From: CAYZJV01 sp049310885
GTDB taxonomy: Bacteria; Spirochaetota; Spirochaetia; Sphaerochaetales; Sphaerochaetaceae
DNA: 50,223 nt
Assembly (NCBI RefSeq): GCF_049310885.1
Contig: NZ_JBMDYO010000011.1
Coordinates: 1-50,223, forward strand
Reading direction: 5' to 3'
The position numbers were made by a program, and so were the translations under genes. The notes below the pieces were generated by a model, which saw only the letters and a program-made list of their open reading frames with translations, made no database searches and was not told where the DNA came from. Shown here piece after piece: positions 6,466 to 15,102 of this stretch; the first letter of the stretch is position 1; each line of letters opens with the position of its first letter.

Positions 6466-9153
6466 ATGTACCAAAAAATGAGAAGTAGCCGTTATACGAC
6501 AATCGTGATATCTATTGCCGTAGCCATAGTTTTGCTCGTATTGGGTGGTTGTGACCTATTCTCCACCATGGAACCAGATGCGATATCTTTCTCGCGAGAT
6601 GGAGGCACCTACTTCTTACCGCTAGAGGTAGCTATCCAGAGCAGGGGAGCTTCGGCAATATACTTCACTACCGATGGAAGCATGCCCAATCGAAGCAGTG
6701 CTCGCTACTACAGTCCAATAACCTTGGATAAGACAACTCGACTCAAGGCAATTGCGTTAGATAGCGATGGAGATGTGGCGAGACAGGCGAGTGTCGATTT
6801 CATTATACCGAAGGATACTAGTGCCTATCCATACCTGGATGTTGCCAGTGGTATGATCTACCATGTCTCATCCGCTTATGAATATAGTCTCGATGATGGT
6901 TCTACATGGCAACCTTGTACAGATCCTGTACAGAAGGTAACGATTTCAGTAGGCGATTCCGTTTGGGTCCGCCATAGAGTGGTGGCTTCCGATCTCCACT
7001 TCTTGGGAACGGTGGATGCGTTGGAGGGGTACGACCTGAGGGCAGGACAAGCCTATATCGGGATGTTGGAGGGAACACCATCTTTCGATAGTGGAGGCAA
7101 TATCATCGGTGTGGAGTTCAAATTCATTGAAAAGTCGGCTGTATCCTTCGACAATTATTTGTTCGATGATTTCAAATCAACCATCATGATTCCAACCATC
7201 ACCAATGTGGGAGATGAAGATTTTCACGGACAAGTTCAAATCGTTTGCTATGCTTCTGATGATCCGATCATCACAGCAGATGATGATACGTTCCTCTCCG
7301 TTACTATAACTATAGATCCTATAGACCCTTTACTCAAGGGAAGCACCTTGGGCTTCGGAGAAGGTGGTGTATATGATCGGGAACTGCATGGATTGATGCC
7401 CTATTTTATCAATCCCGATAGCGGTCTGCCAAATCTGACCTATGAAAGCGGTGTTGACCTGATCGGGAAAAAGTACATCGGATTCAGTATAACTGTCGTG
7501 GAGAATGACGATGAAGGACTAGAGTTGTTACAAAGGAATAATTGGACGCTACCCCAACATGTCGATGCAATCCATTTTTCAGATTCTACTATCGCAACAA
7601 GAAGTGGAGCCTTGAAGTTAGTCAATTCTTGGGGTACGGGTGAATGGGAAAATATCGATGATGGGCATTATTGGATATCCTTTGAAGATGCTATAAAGTT
7701 GAAATTGCCCATTTACTATATGCTCAACAACTTCTCTCAACCGTATAGGCCAACATTGTTGGCGAGATTCAGGATAGAACATCCGAATCGACAAAACCTT
7801 CCTGTTTGGATTGGAGTTGGCGATCCTGAACATCCAATTGCAGAGAAACTGCTGCAGACGGTCAGTTATTACGAAAGTGATGATAGCGATCCATGGAGTC
7901 TGTATACAGGTGGTGAATACCCATTCCCCGATAATGCGATTGTCTTGGATATCAGTGAATTCGCTCCTTTTATTGCAGCCAATGACCTTTTCATGCGGAT
8001 TGATAATTCAGCATCGGACGCAGAAGCCATACTGCATGAGTTCTCGATAGAACTCCATCCGGAATATTTGCTTGGAAAACCATCTGATCCTTCAAATGTA
8101 CTGAAAAGTGACGATCCTTTATCTAAAACGATAGAAGTAGGCAAGAACGATATATACACGATTTCCACTGCTGGTAAGCTGTCTACCTATCAGTTGGAGT
8201 TTGTGCAACCGAACTCGAGAGGTACTTCCTATACAGAACCTATTTTTCAATCGGTACCGTTCACTGATGGGGAGGTGAGTGAAATTCTCGATCTGTATGG
8301 GCGAAAGCCGACTACCAGATCAGCCCGTTCATCCCATATGGCAACTGGAGGACTCTTGCCACCGACCGAAGCCGATTTGCGGTCTTTCGGGACGTTGCGA
8401 TCTGAGGATGCAAACTACACAGGAATATTGCCGGAGATTGTCGATCTAAGTAGGACCATCTACTTCCCACCGATTGGTAATCAGGGACAAAAAGGGTCAT
8501 GCAATGCATTCTCCGGCGTATATTATATTCATACCTATAACGAAGCGAGAGAGCATGGTTGGGATCTCTCGGGGGCGGCATGGGAGTCAAAAACCTACGG
8601 AGAAGAAGGTTATCCAGGATATCCCTCCAAAACATATTGGGATAGGATCATGAGCCCCGACTTTGTCTACCATCAATCGAGTGCGGGAAGGACTGCAGGG
8701 TCTCGTTTCGAATCAATACCATCATTGCTTTCCCGCATAGGTTCGAGCACTTGGGCTAGTATGCCCTATGACAACTTTCCCGATGAAGCAAATCCTGGAA
8801 TCTATGAATATCCATGGCCGAGTGAACAGGCCTTCCGTGAAGCTGCCATGTATCGCAGTCGTGTTCCAACCCCGAGTTTTTTCAGTAATACACAGGTCGG
8901 TATGTTTTTTTTGGATAGCATGGCAAAAGTGGAACTATTGCAGCAACTATTGGCTTCAGGATATTGCGTCACTACAGGTGTGGATGGTTTTGTCGTAGAT
9001 AACAATAGAGATTCTTGGTTGGATGAAAATGACGTAATGTATCTGTCTGATGATGACGATTCAATGATCAGTGATTTCAATAATTATATCAACCATGCCC
9101 AGACCATCGTAGGTTACAAATCCGGTGCCGCATGGGATCCGGATAACCCCTAG
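6466..9153 (+). CDS. Large lipoprotein with papain-type (C1A) catalytic motifs in permuted order
   Basis: The 895-residue protein has a lipoprotein signal (LVLGGC, Cys about residue 29) and a chitobiase C-terminal-like beta domain at about 35-110 (FTTDGSMPN). A beta-rich region follows. At 382-410 is the papain Asn motif LVNSWGTGEW with Asn387. A proprotein-convertase-P-like beta domain is at about 430-530 (IEHPNRQNLPVWIGVGDPEHP). Near the end is the papain Gln/Cys motif (Gln673, Cys679 in IGNQGQKGSCNAFSG), and His877 is in NHAQTIVGY. The protein stops 18 residues after the His. The usual order is Gln-Cys-His-Asn-C-terminal domain; here Asn and the domain that normally follows it come first. 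Gln-to-Cys spacing is exactly as in papain. It is probably an exported protease acting on the cell surface, or a non-functional rearranged copy. Confidence 0.82.
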   Translation: MYQKMRSSRYTTIVISIAVAIVLLVLGGCDLFSTMEPDAISFSRDGGTYFLPLEVAIQSRGASAIYFTTDGSMPNRSSARYYSPITLDKTTRLKAIALDSDGDVARQASVDFIIPKDTSAYPYLDVASGMIYHVSSAYEYSLDDGSTWQPCTDPVQKVTISVGDSVWVRHRVVASDLHFLGTVDALEGYDLRAGQAYIGMLEGTPSFDSGGNIIGVEFKFIEKSAVSFDNYLFDDFKSTIMIPTITNVGDEDFHGQVQIVCYASDDPIITADDDTFLSVTITIDPIDPLLKGSTLGFGEGGVYDRELHGLMPYFINPDSGLPNLTYESGVDLIGKKYIGFSITVVENDDEGLELLQRNNWTLPQHVDAIHFSDSTIATRSGALKLVNSWGTGEWENIDDGHYWISFEDAIKLKLPIYYMLNNFSQPYRPTLLARFRIEHPNRQNLPVWIGVGDPEHPIAEKLLQTVSYYESDDSDPWSLYTGGEYPFPDNAIVLDISEFAPFIAANDLFMRIDNSASDAEAILHEFSIELHPEYLLGKPSDPSNVLKSDDPLSKTIEVGKNDIYTISTAGKLSTYQLEFVQPNSRGTSYTEPIFQSVPFTDGEVSEILDLYGRKPTTRSARSSHMATGGLLPPTEADLRSFGTLRSEDANYTGILPEIVDLSRTIYFPPIGNQGQKGSCNAFSGVYYIHTYNEAREHGWDLSGAAWESKTYGEEGYPGYPSKTYWDRIMSPDFVYHQSSAGRTAGSRFESIPSLLSRIGSSTWASMPYDNFPDEANPGIYEYPWPSEQAFREAAMYRSRVPTPSFFSNTQVGMFFLDSMAKVELLQQLLASGYCVTTGVDGFVVDNNRDSWLDENDVMYLSDDDDSMISDFNNYINHAQTIVGYKSGAAWDPDNP

Positions 9154-9159
9154 GATTGA

Positions 9160-10452
9160 TCAGGAAGATGCGATTTCCAGTCCTAGGAACCGGATAGGAT
9201 TGGCGGATACGAATCCTTCGATCTCCTCATCGGAAAAAGGACTTTGTTCGAATATCCTCAGATAATTGGTGTATGATTCGACCTTCGCGAGATTCACGGT
9301 GAAGTCAGTTCCGAACATCGATCGTTCGAGGATTTTTCGTGCCAATTCGTCATCCTCCAGTTCGTGGATGAATGTATGGAGATCGCTATAGAAATTTGGG
9401 TCGGTTCCGCTGAAAGAGAAATCGGCATAGACATGGTCAAAGCGCGCCATGAGGTCAATAATCTCGGTAAACCATGGATCGTTCGTCCAAGATTTGTCCA
9501 AAAGCGCCTTTATCGGTGATTTCCCGATAGGGTTGTACTGACGTCCATAGTGGGCAAAGTCGACCTTCAGTTGAGGGAAATGCTCCAGTACCGGATTCCA
9601 AGCAGCAGGGTTTGTATACTGTTGAGCGATCTTGGATGTGACACCACGAAATCCCTGGTCATCACAATGGGTAATAAGGGGGATCGCATTGCTTTCACAG
9701 AAATTGTAAATGTATTGAACCTTCTCCCTCTTCGCTGGATCAGAAGGCCACGGATTGGTTCCCAAGGGAGGGTAGAACTTCACTCCCCGAAATCGTCTTG
9801 GGTCCTTTACTCCTCGTGCTTTCCATTTTGGGGAGAAATCTTTTCTCACATAGGTATCCAGCAGATCGACGATGAACTGCATCTCATGGACCTCGGGATT
9901 TATTCCGATGAAAGGAAAAAACTCCAACATACCTTTCGGGCGTACCGATTGGTACCATGCTATGCCATCCAATGTGTCTTTCGCATAACTAAGTAGTTTC
10001 TCCTGTTGCTCGCTCGTATAGTAGCTTATGCTCTCTTCATCGCTGCTGTCGCGGGAGAAATCCATCACAAGCGGTATGAGAGCGAATGCATCGTAGACCA
10101 TCGATCGGAAGTGCAATCTTCCTTTCCTAATATAGGGGTTATCGGGATACATGAGATTTTCTGGAGGTTTTGATTTGGCTGCTGCTTGATGGTGGCTGAA
10201 TGCTCCAGAGAGGTCCTCCTCAATAAGGGCGAAAATCTCTCCTATCGGGCGTTCGAAGACGCTGAACATGTTCAAGAGTGTAATAAGGCCTTGCTGACCG
10301 CGATTCGCTGGTGTAAGTAGATATCCAGGAGATAACGCCCCGCTGGTAACGAATTCGGCCAAATTGTCAGTTACCGATTCTACGAAGGAGATGAAGTTAG
10401 GGTGGTTGAGATTCATTGCATGCATATGAGAATCGAAAAAATAGTGTGCCAT
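9160..10452 (-). CDS. Amidohydrolase-2 family metal-dependent hydrolase
   Basis: This 430-residue TIM-barrel hydrolase has the N-terminal metal motif DSHMH, a mid-protein PLITHCDDQGFRG strand-end histidine, DFAHYG, and a late MFGTDF aspartate. These are typical of the amidohydrolase-2 (decarboxylase/lactonase-like) group. The length is somewhat above the usual 280-350, with extra helical segments in the first half. No signal peptide is present, so it is cytoplasmic. It converges on the papain-like gene with a 6 bp gap and overlaps no neighbour. The ATG at 10452 has no Shine-Dalgarno but lies 6 nt after a good -10. The substrate is unknown. Confidence 0.78.
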   Translation of the reverse strand: MAHYFFDSHMHAMNLNHPNFISFVESVTDNLAEFVTSGALSPGYLLTPANRGQQGLITLLNMFSVFERPIGEIFALIEEDLSGAFSHHQAAAKSKPPENLMYPDNPYIRKGRLHFRSMVYDAFALIPLVMDFSRDSSDEESISYYTSEQQEKLLSYAKDTLDGIAWYQSVRPKGMLEFFPFIGINPEVHEMQFIVDLLDTYVRKDFSPKWKARGVKDPRRFRGVKFYPPLGTNPWPSDPAKREKVQYIYNFCESNAIPLITHCDDQGFRGVTSKIAQQYTNPAAWNPVLEHFPQLKVDFAHYGRQYNPIGKSPIKALLDKSWTNDPWFTEIIDLMARFDHVYADFSFSGTDPNFYSDLHTFIHELEDDELARKILERSMFGTDFTVNLAKVESYTNYLRIFEQSPFSDEEIEGFVSANPIRFLGLEIASS

Positions 10453-10458
10453 GGCGTC

Positions 10459-10486
10459 AGTATAACAGAAAGCGGAGGGTCGTCAA
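10459..10486 (-). promoter_or_regulatory. Predicted promoter of the amidohydrolase gene (leaderless)
   Basis: On the minus strand: TTGACG, 16 bp, TATACT, then 6 nt to ATG 10452. The -35 lies inside the hairpin that probably terminates glnS. Confidence 0.5.
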
Positions 10487-10506
10487 TCGTAGACAACACT
10501 CCGCTT
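10470..10506 (-). terminator. Terminator after glnS
   Basis: On the minus strand, AAGCGGAG pairs with CTCCGCTT, and an inner GTTGTC/GACGAC stem adds to it. TTCTGTTA follows. It lies about 50 bp beyond the glnS stop and overlaps the next gene's promoter. Confidence 0.55.
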
Positions 10507-10556
10507 ATGATACTGTTCTCGCTCCCATTCCTTCGAAGATGAGAACCGGTAGTGGA

Positions 10557-12260
10557 TTATTTCTGTTTCTTTGCCTTCTTGCTCCAGGAATCTTTCAACG
10601 TCACGGTCCTGTTGAATACCGGATTCTCGGAGGTATGGTCAACAGAATCGGCCACAAAATAGCCGGTACGCATGAATTGTAGATACTGGCCAGGTTTGGC
10701 ATCCTTCAAAGCCGGTTCCAATTTGCAGTGTTTCAGCACTACCAGCGACTCGGGATTGATATCGTCAAGATAATTTCCCGTAGCTTCTCCGGGGTATTCA
10801 GTTGAGAAAAGCTTGTCATAGAGGCGGATTTCGGCATCAATCCCATGCTTGGCGCTTACCCAATGGCTGGTCCCGCGGACCTTTCTGCCATCGGGAGTCG
10901 TTCCTCCACGGGATTCGGGATCGTACGTCACATGGACCTCTACGATACTGCCTTCAGCATCCTTAATGACTTCATTACAGGTGATATAGTAGGAATGCTT
11001 GAGTCGGATTTCGTTACCCGGATAGAGGCGATGGTAACCTTTTATCGGCTCCTCCATGAAGTCCTCTTGTTCAATATAGAGTTCTCGGGAGAATGGGACG
11101 GGATGGGTGCCTGATTGTGGATCTTCTGGATTATCCTGTGCATCGAACCATTCCTCTTTGTCCTCAGGGTAGTTGGTGATCACCACTTTGAGTGGGTTAA
11201 TGACTGCCATGTACCGGAGGGCTCTCTTGTTGAGGTCTTCGCGGGCACAAAATTCGAGCAGGTTGTAATCCACCACACTTTCTACCTTTGCGACTCCAAC
11301 ACGTGAGACGAAGTCTCGCAACGATTCTGGGCTGTATCCCCGTCTTCTGATTCCGGTTATGGTAGGCATACGAGGATCGTCCCATCCTGTCACAATACCC
11401 AACTTCACGAGGTTCAGGAGTTTTCGCTTGCTCATGAGCATGTAGTTGATATTCAATCGTGCGAACTCGTACTGATGCGGTGTGTGTTCAATCCCATCAA
11501 TCGACGTAGCCCAATCGTAGGCCGGGCGGTGGTCTTCAAATTCGAGTGTACAGATTGAATGGGTTATACCCTCGATCGCATCGCTGATCGGGTGGGTATA
11601 GTCATACATTGGATAGATGCACCATTTGTCACCGGTACGGGGATGTGATGCGAACTTAATTCTATAGAGGGATGGGTCGCGCATATTCAGATTCGGACTT
11701 GCCATATCTAATTTTGCCCTCAGTACATATTTGCCTTCAGGGTGTTTCCCTTCCCTCATCTCTTCGAAGAGACGCAAGTTTTCTTCAACGGGGCGATCGC
11801 GGTCGGGGCTATTGCGTCCTGGACTTGTCAGTGTTCCGCGGTATTCACGTACCTGTTCGGGAGTCAGTGAATCGACATAGGCTTTTCCCTCTTTTATGAG
11901 GTTGACTGCAATTTTATAGAGTTGGTCGTAGTAATCACTGGCATGATAGAGATAGTCTCCCCAATCGAAGCCAAGCCATTTGATATCGCGTTGGATCGAT
12001 TCAATGTATTCCATATCCTCTTTCTCGGGGTTCGTGTCATCCAGCCTGAGATGGCAACGGCCACCATACTTTTCGGCCAAACCGAAATTGAGGCAAATGG
12101 ATTTCACGTGTCCCAAATGGAGGTATCCATTGGGTTCCGGTGGGAATCGGGTGACAATCGTATTGTTGGGAACCCGTCCATTGGCCAAATCGTCTTCAAT
12201 TATCCTCTCGAGGAAGTTCAGACTCTTCTCTTCCCTCTTTTCCATATCAGTCGTTTCCAT
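10557..12260 (-). CDS. glnS: Glutamine--tRNA ligase
   Basis: This class I synthetase charges tRNA-Gln directly. The 567-residue protein has the HIGH-type motif PPEPNGYLHLGH at about 40-51 and the KMSKS-type motif MSKRKL. The anticodon-binding beta-barrel half includes a GHYRLYPGNEIRLKHSYYI-like region, and the C-terminus is Lys-rich (KKAKKQK). The ATG at 12260 is chosen because GGAGG lies 8 nt upstream; the longer frame begins with TTG at 12284. Having GlnRS suggests that this organism need not make Gln-tRNA by the amidotransferase route, although both can coexist. The MATE gene is divergent. Confidence 0.96.
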   Translation of the reverse strand: METTDMEKREEKSLNFLERIIEDDLANGRVPNNTIVTRFPPEPNGYLHLGHVKSICLNFGLAEKYGGRCHLRLDDTNPEKEDMEYIESIQRDIKWLGFDWGDYLYHASDYYDQLYKIAVNLIKEGKAYVDSLTPEQVREYRGTLTSPGRNSPDRDRPVEENLRLFEEMREGKHPEGKYVLRAKLDMASPNLNMRDPSLYRIKFASHPRTGDKWCIYPMYDYTHPISDAIEGITHSICTLEFEDHRPAYDWATSIDGIEHTPHQYEFARLNINYMLMSKRKLLNLVKLGIVTGWDDPRMPTITGIRRRGYSPESLRDFVSRVGVAKVESVVDYNLLEFCAREDLNKRALRYMAVINPLKVVITNYPEDKEEWFDAQDNPEDPQSGTHPVPFSRELYIEQEDFMEEPIKGYHRLYPGNEIRLKHSYYITCNEVIKDAEGSIVEVHVTYDPESRGGTTPDGRKVRGTSHWVSAKHGIDAEIRLYDKLFSTEYPGEATGNYLDDINPESLVVLKHCKLEPALKDAKPGQYLQFMRTGYFVADSVDHTSENPVFNRTVTLKDSWSKKAKKQK

Positions 12261-12347
12261 CAGTCTTTCCTCCACCCCTTCCAAAGGGGGCTACGTATTA
12301 GACGATTCTATCATAATGCACCTTGGAGAGAAAAGGTGTGTAGTTGC

Positions 12348-12376
12348 GTGACACAACGAATCCTTAGCGATATGAT
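12348..12376 (+). promoter_or_regulatory. Predicted promoter of the MATE gene (near-leaderless)
   Basis: GTGACA, 17 bp, TATGAT, then 8 nt to ATG 12385. Confidence 0.45.
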
Positions 12377-12384
12377 GGTAGGCT

Positions 12385-13737
12385 ATGAAATCCTTGGAGC
12401 AATCCTCTTTGACCAGACAGTTGATGCGAATCTCCATTCCGATCATGGCATCGAACCTACTCCAGACGATGTACAATATGGTCGATACCTTCTTTCTTGG
12501 TAAACTGGGTAAGGAGGCTATTAGTGCTCCATCAATTACCATGAATATTAGCAACTTCATCATTGTTTTCGGCACGGCTTTTTCGATCGCTGGGACGACC
12601 ATGATCAGCCAGGCTTATGGTGCCGATCGGAAAAATCGCTCACGACTGGATTTCCTTGCCTCGCAAGTGTTCCTGGTGAATCTGCTCATGTCGATCCTGG
12701 TCATGCTGTTCGGCGTCTTTCTGACGAGGCCTCTGCTGGTGCTGATGCAAGTTCCATCCGGGCTCACCTTCGATTATACCTTGCAATATATGACTATCAC
12801 CTTTTTTACCATGCCCCTCTTGTTTGGAGATTTTGTTTTGCGTACGACGTTGCAGGGTATTGGTGATTCTATGACGCCTTTGTATGTACAGATGGTCTCT
12901 GTCTTTATCAATATCCTTATTGACCCCATATTTATTTTTGGTTGGGGACCTATACCAGCTTTCGAGGTAGCCGGAGCGGCTTGGGCAACGTTACTAGCAA
13001 GGACGGTCAGCTGTACGGTATCAATGGTAATCCTTTTCGGGGGTTTCAAGGGTATTCAAGCGCGGATCGGTCTTATGAAGCCTGAGCGGAAGACTTGGTC
13101 GTTGCTTGCGAGGATCGGATTCCCTTCTTCGATTGGGCAGTCTGTATCGTCTCTTGGGTTCGCAGTAGTTCAGGGTGTGGTGAATTCATTTGGTCCAGCA
13201 GTCATCGCCGCATTTGGTATTGGTAATAGGATCCAATCGCTATTTCATATGCCAGCGAGGGGGATCAGTCAGGGTGTGGCTATTCTGGTCGGCAAGGAAC
13301 TCGGAGCCAGAAATAGAAAAGGTGCTGAATCGGTCGCCTGGCGTGGCATGGCGATAAGTGGGATATTCATCAGTATCGGGATGGCTCTTGTCTTGCTGTT
13401 CGGTAAGTATGTGATCATATTCTTTGTCGATGATCCCGAGGTTGTCTTCCATGGTGTACAGATGTTCTGGTATACCGCGCCCTCGGTAGTATGTTTCGCT
13501 TTCTATATGGTGGTCTTGGGTGCATTTCAAGGTGGAGGAAAGACTCGTCCTGTCATGACCATGAATATCGTCCGGTTATGGGGACTTCGGGTTCCGCTCA
13601 GCTATCTTTTGCCATTGGCCTTTGGTCTTGGGTCGCAAGGAATATGGTTAGCTATGCTGCTGAGCAATCTGGTGGTGGCTACTTGGTCGGTCTGGCTTTT
13701 CTCTCGTGGTTCATGGCGGGTGACTCTGGACTTGTGA
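12385..13737 (+). CDS. MATE family multidrug/organic cation efflux protein
   Basis: This 450-residue membrane protein has about 12 hydrophobic helices in two repeats of six. The N-terminal signature is SIPIMASNLLQTMYNMVDTFFLG, followed by QAYGA after the second helix. The second half carries the matching LGFAVVQGVVNSFG and GIGNRIQSLFHMPARGISQG segments. MATE proteins exchange Na+ or H+ for drugs or metabolites across the inner membrane. The length is normal. ATG 12385 is only 8 nt from a predicted -10, so the message is probably leaderless. No neighbour indicates the natural substrate. Confidence 0.93.
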   Translation: MKSLEQSSLTRQLMRISIPIMASNLLQTMYNMVDTFFLGKLGKEAISAPSITMNISNFIIVFGTAFSIAGTTMISQAYGADRKNRSRLDFLASQVFLVNLLMSILVMLFGVFLTRPLLVLMQVPSGLTFDYTLQYMTITFFTMPLLFGDFVLRTTLQGIGDSMTPLYVQMVSVFINILIDPIFIFGWGPIPAFEVAGAAWATLLARTVSCTVSMVILFGGFKGIQARIGLMKPERKTWSLLARIGFPSSIGQSVSSLGFAVVQGVVNSFGPAVIAAFGIGNRIQSLFHMPARGISQGVAILVGKELGARNRKGAESVAWRGMAISGIFISIGMALVLLFGKYVIIFFVDDPEVVFHGVQMFWYTAPSVVCFAFYMVVLGAFQGGGKTRPVMTMNIVRLWGLRVPLSYLLPLAFGLGSQGIWLAMLLSNLVVATWSVWLFSRGSWRVTLDL

Positions 13738-13806
13738 ACAAATGTGTACATAACGGGGGAAAAAGGGTAGACTTGAGGTTGTTGAATCTTGAAGCGGAGG
13801 AGCGGT

Positions 13807-15102
13807 TTGGACAAGAACAAGCATCTGCAACGACACCCGATATGGCATATGGTACGAAGCATCCTCATAGGCGTCTTGGTAGTGGTGATTGCCATAGGAA
13901 TTGTCATATGGACCCGTTCGCTTCGTCAAAAGGATCAATTGGAACGACAACGAGAGGTTCTTGCCGATGTTCTCGACCGTGAGGGTGAGCTAGGGCTTCT
14001 GGAATTGGCAGGGGTTACGGTTAACGATATCTTCTATGGTGAGCAGGGTGTTTCTGTCTTCTTGGGCGATATGTCGGCATACAGTTACAGTGCTGAGGAG
14101 ATGCGCAATATCGCGATCTATGAATTGGCGAACAAGAGTGTTGTCCATATCACTACGGTCTCCATAGGGTTGAATACATTCTTGGAAGTCCTGCCTGTCC
14201 AAGGTACCGGTTCGGGAATAATCATAAGCGAAGACGGGTATATCCTTACCAATGCCCATGTGGTACAGAATGCTGCCCAGTTGCATATCAGTATGCACGA
14301 TGGGGCGAATTATGAGGCATCATTAGTAGGAATGGATGTGGAAAATGATCTTGCGGTGCTGAAGGTAGAGCTTCCTCCACAAGTTCTTCTTGATCCGATC
14401 ACTATTGGTACAGCCTCCACGCTCAAGGTTGGGCAAAAGGTTGTCGCAATCGGGAACCCGTTTGGGTACGACCGTACGATGACAATAGGAACGGTTTCGG
14501 GTCTCGGAAGGCCGGTAAGAACAGAAAACAATACGGTTATTAATGGCATGATTCAGACTGATGCAGCTATCAATCCTGGTAACTCTGGCGGTCCGCTGCT
14601 CAACAGCAGGGGAGAAATGGTAGGTATCTGTACCACCATTCATTCCACTACCGGGGGGTCTCAGGGAATAGGATTCGCTGTTCCAGTTGATACTGCTATA
14701 TCGGTCATCCCGGATCTGATAAAATTCGGAAAAGTCATGCGCGGTTGGCTGGATATCACGATGGTGCAGCTCGATCCGAGTATTGTGGAATATGCCGATC
14801 TGCCGGTCTCGGGAGGTCTTCTTGTATCTCAGGTGCGTCCTGGAGGTAAAGCAGAGAAGGGTGGATTAAAGGGTGGCACCCAACGGGTCCAGTACGGGTC
14901 AGCAATCATCTACCTCGGAGGCGATGTGATCGTTGAGGTTCATGGTGAGCCGGTGAGTGAATATGCTGATCTCTATAGTGCTCTGGTCGACACTCATCCT
15001 GGTGAAACTGTCGAGGTCGTTGTTATACGCAAGGGTGAGAAAAAGGTGCTTCAAGTCGAGTTGGTCGAACGACCGGAGGGAATGGAATGGACGGTGCGAT
15101 GA
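13807..15102 (+). CDS. Membrane-anchored HtrA/DegS-type serine protease with one PDZ domain
   Basis: This periplasmic quality-control or regulatory protease has 431 residues. One N-terminal transmembrane helix (SILIGVLVVVIAIGIVIWT) is followed by a trypsin-like domain. The catalytic triad is His151 (TNAHVV), Asp181 (ENDLAVLKV) and Ser260 (NPGNSGGPL). A single C-terminal PDZ domain begins at about residue 320. The architecture matches DegS more than two-PDZ DegP. I choose a TTG start at 13807, because GCGGAGGAG precedes it at good spacing; the longer frame from TTG 13789 would contain that site. The 3' end overlaps uvrB by 16 bp, so the two are coupled. Confidence 0.93.
   Translation: MDKNKHLQRHPIWHMVRSILIGVLVVVIAIGIVIWTRSLRQKDQLERQREVLADVLDREGELGLLELAGVTVNDIFYGEQGVSVFLGDMSAYSYSAEEMRNIAIYELANKSVVHITTVSIGLNTFLEVLPVQGTGSGIIISEDGYILTNAHVVQNAAQLHISMHDGANYEASLVGMDVENDLAVLKVELPPQVLLDPITIGTASTLKVGQKVVAIGNPFGYDRTMTIGTVSGLGRPVRTENNTVINGMIQTDAAINPGNSGGPLLNSRGEMVGICTTIHSTTGGSQGIGFAVPVDTAISVIPDLIKFGKVMRGWLDITMVQLDPSIVEYADLPVSGGLLVSQVRPGGKAEKGGLKGGTQRVQYGSAIIYLGGDVIVEVHGEPVSEYADLYSALVDTHPGETVEVVVIRKGEKKVLQVELVERPEGMEWTVR

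Noticed and set aside
9094..9153. Asn894 near the C-terminus as the catalytic Asn of the papain-like protein
   Set aside because: It lies 17 residues after His877, close to papain spacing, but lacks the Ser-Trp-Gly context and is the penultimate residue; Asn387 has the full motif.
12261..12284. Upstream in-frame start for glnS
   Set aside because: The codon is TTG and the GGAGG site fits ATG 12260 instead; the same reasoning removed upstream starts for the phosphohexomutase, thiQ, the ZnuC-like ATPase, fba, feoB and rpiR.
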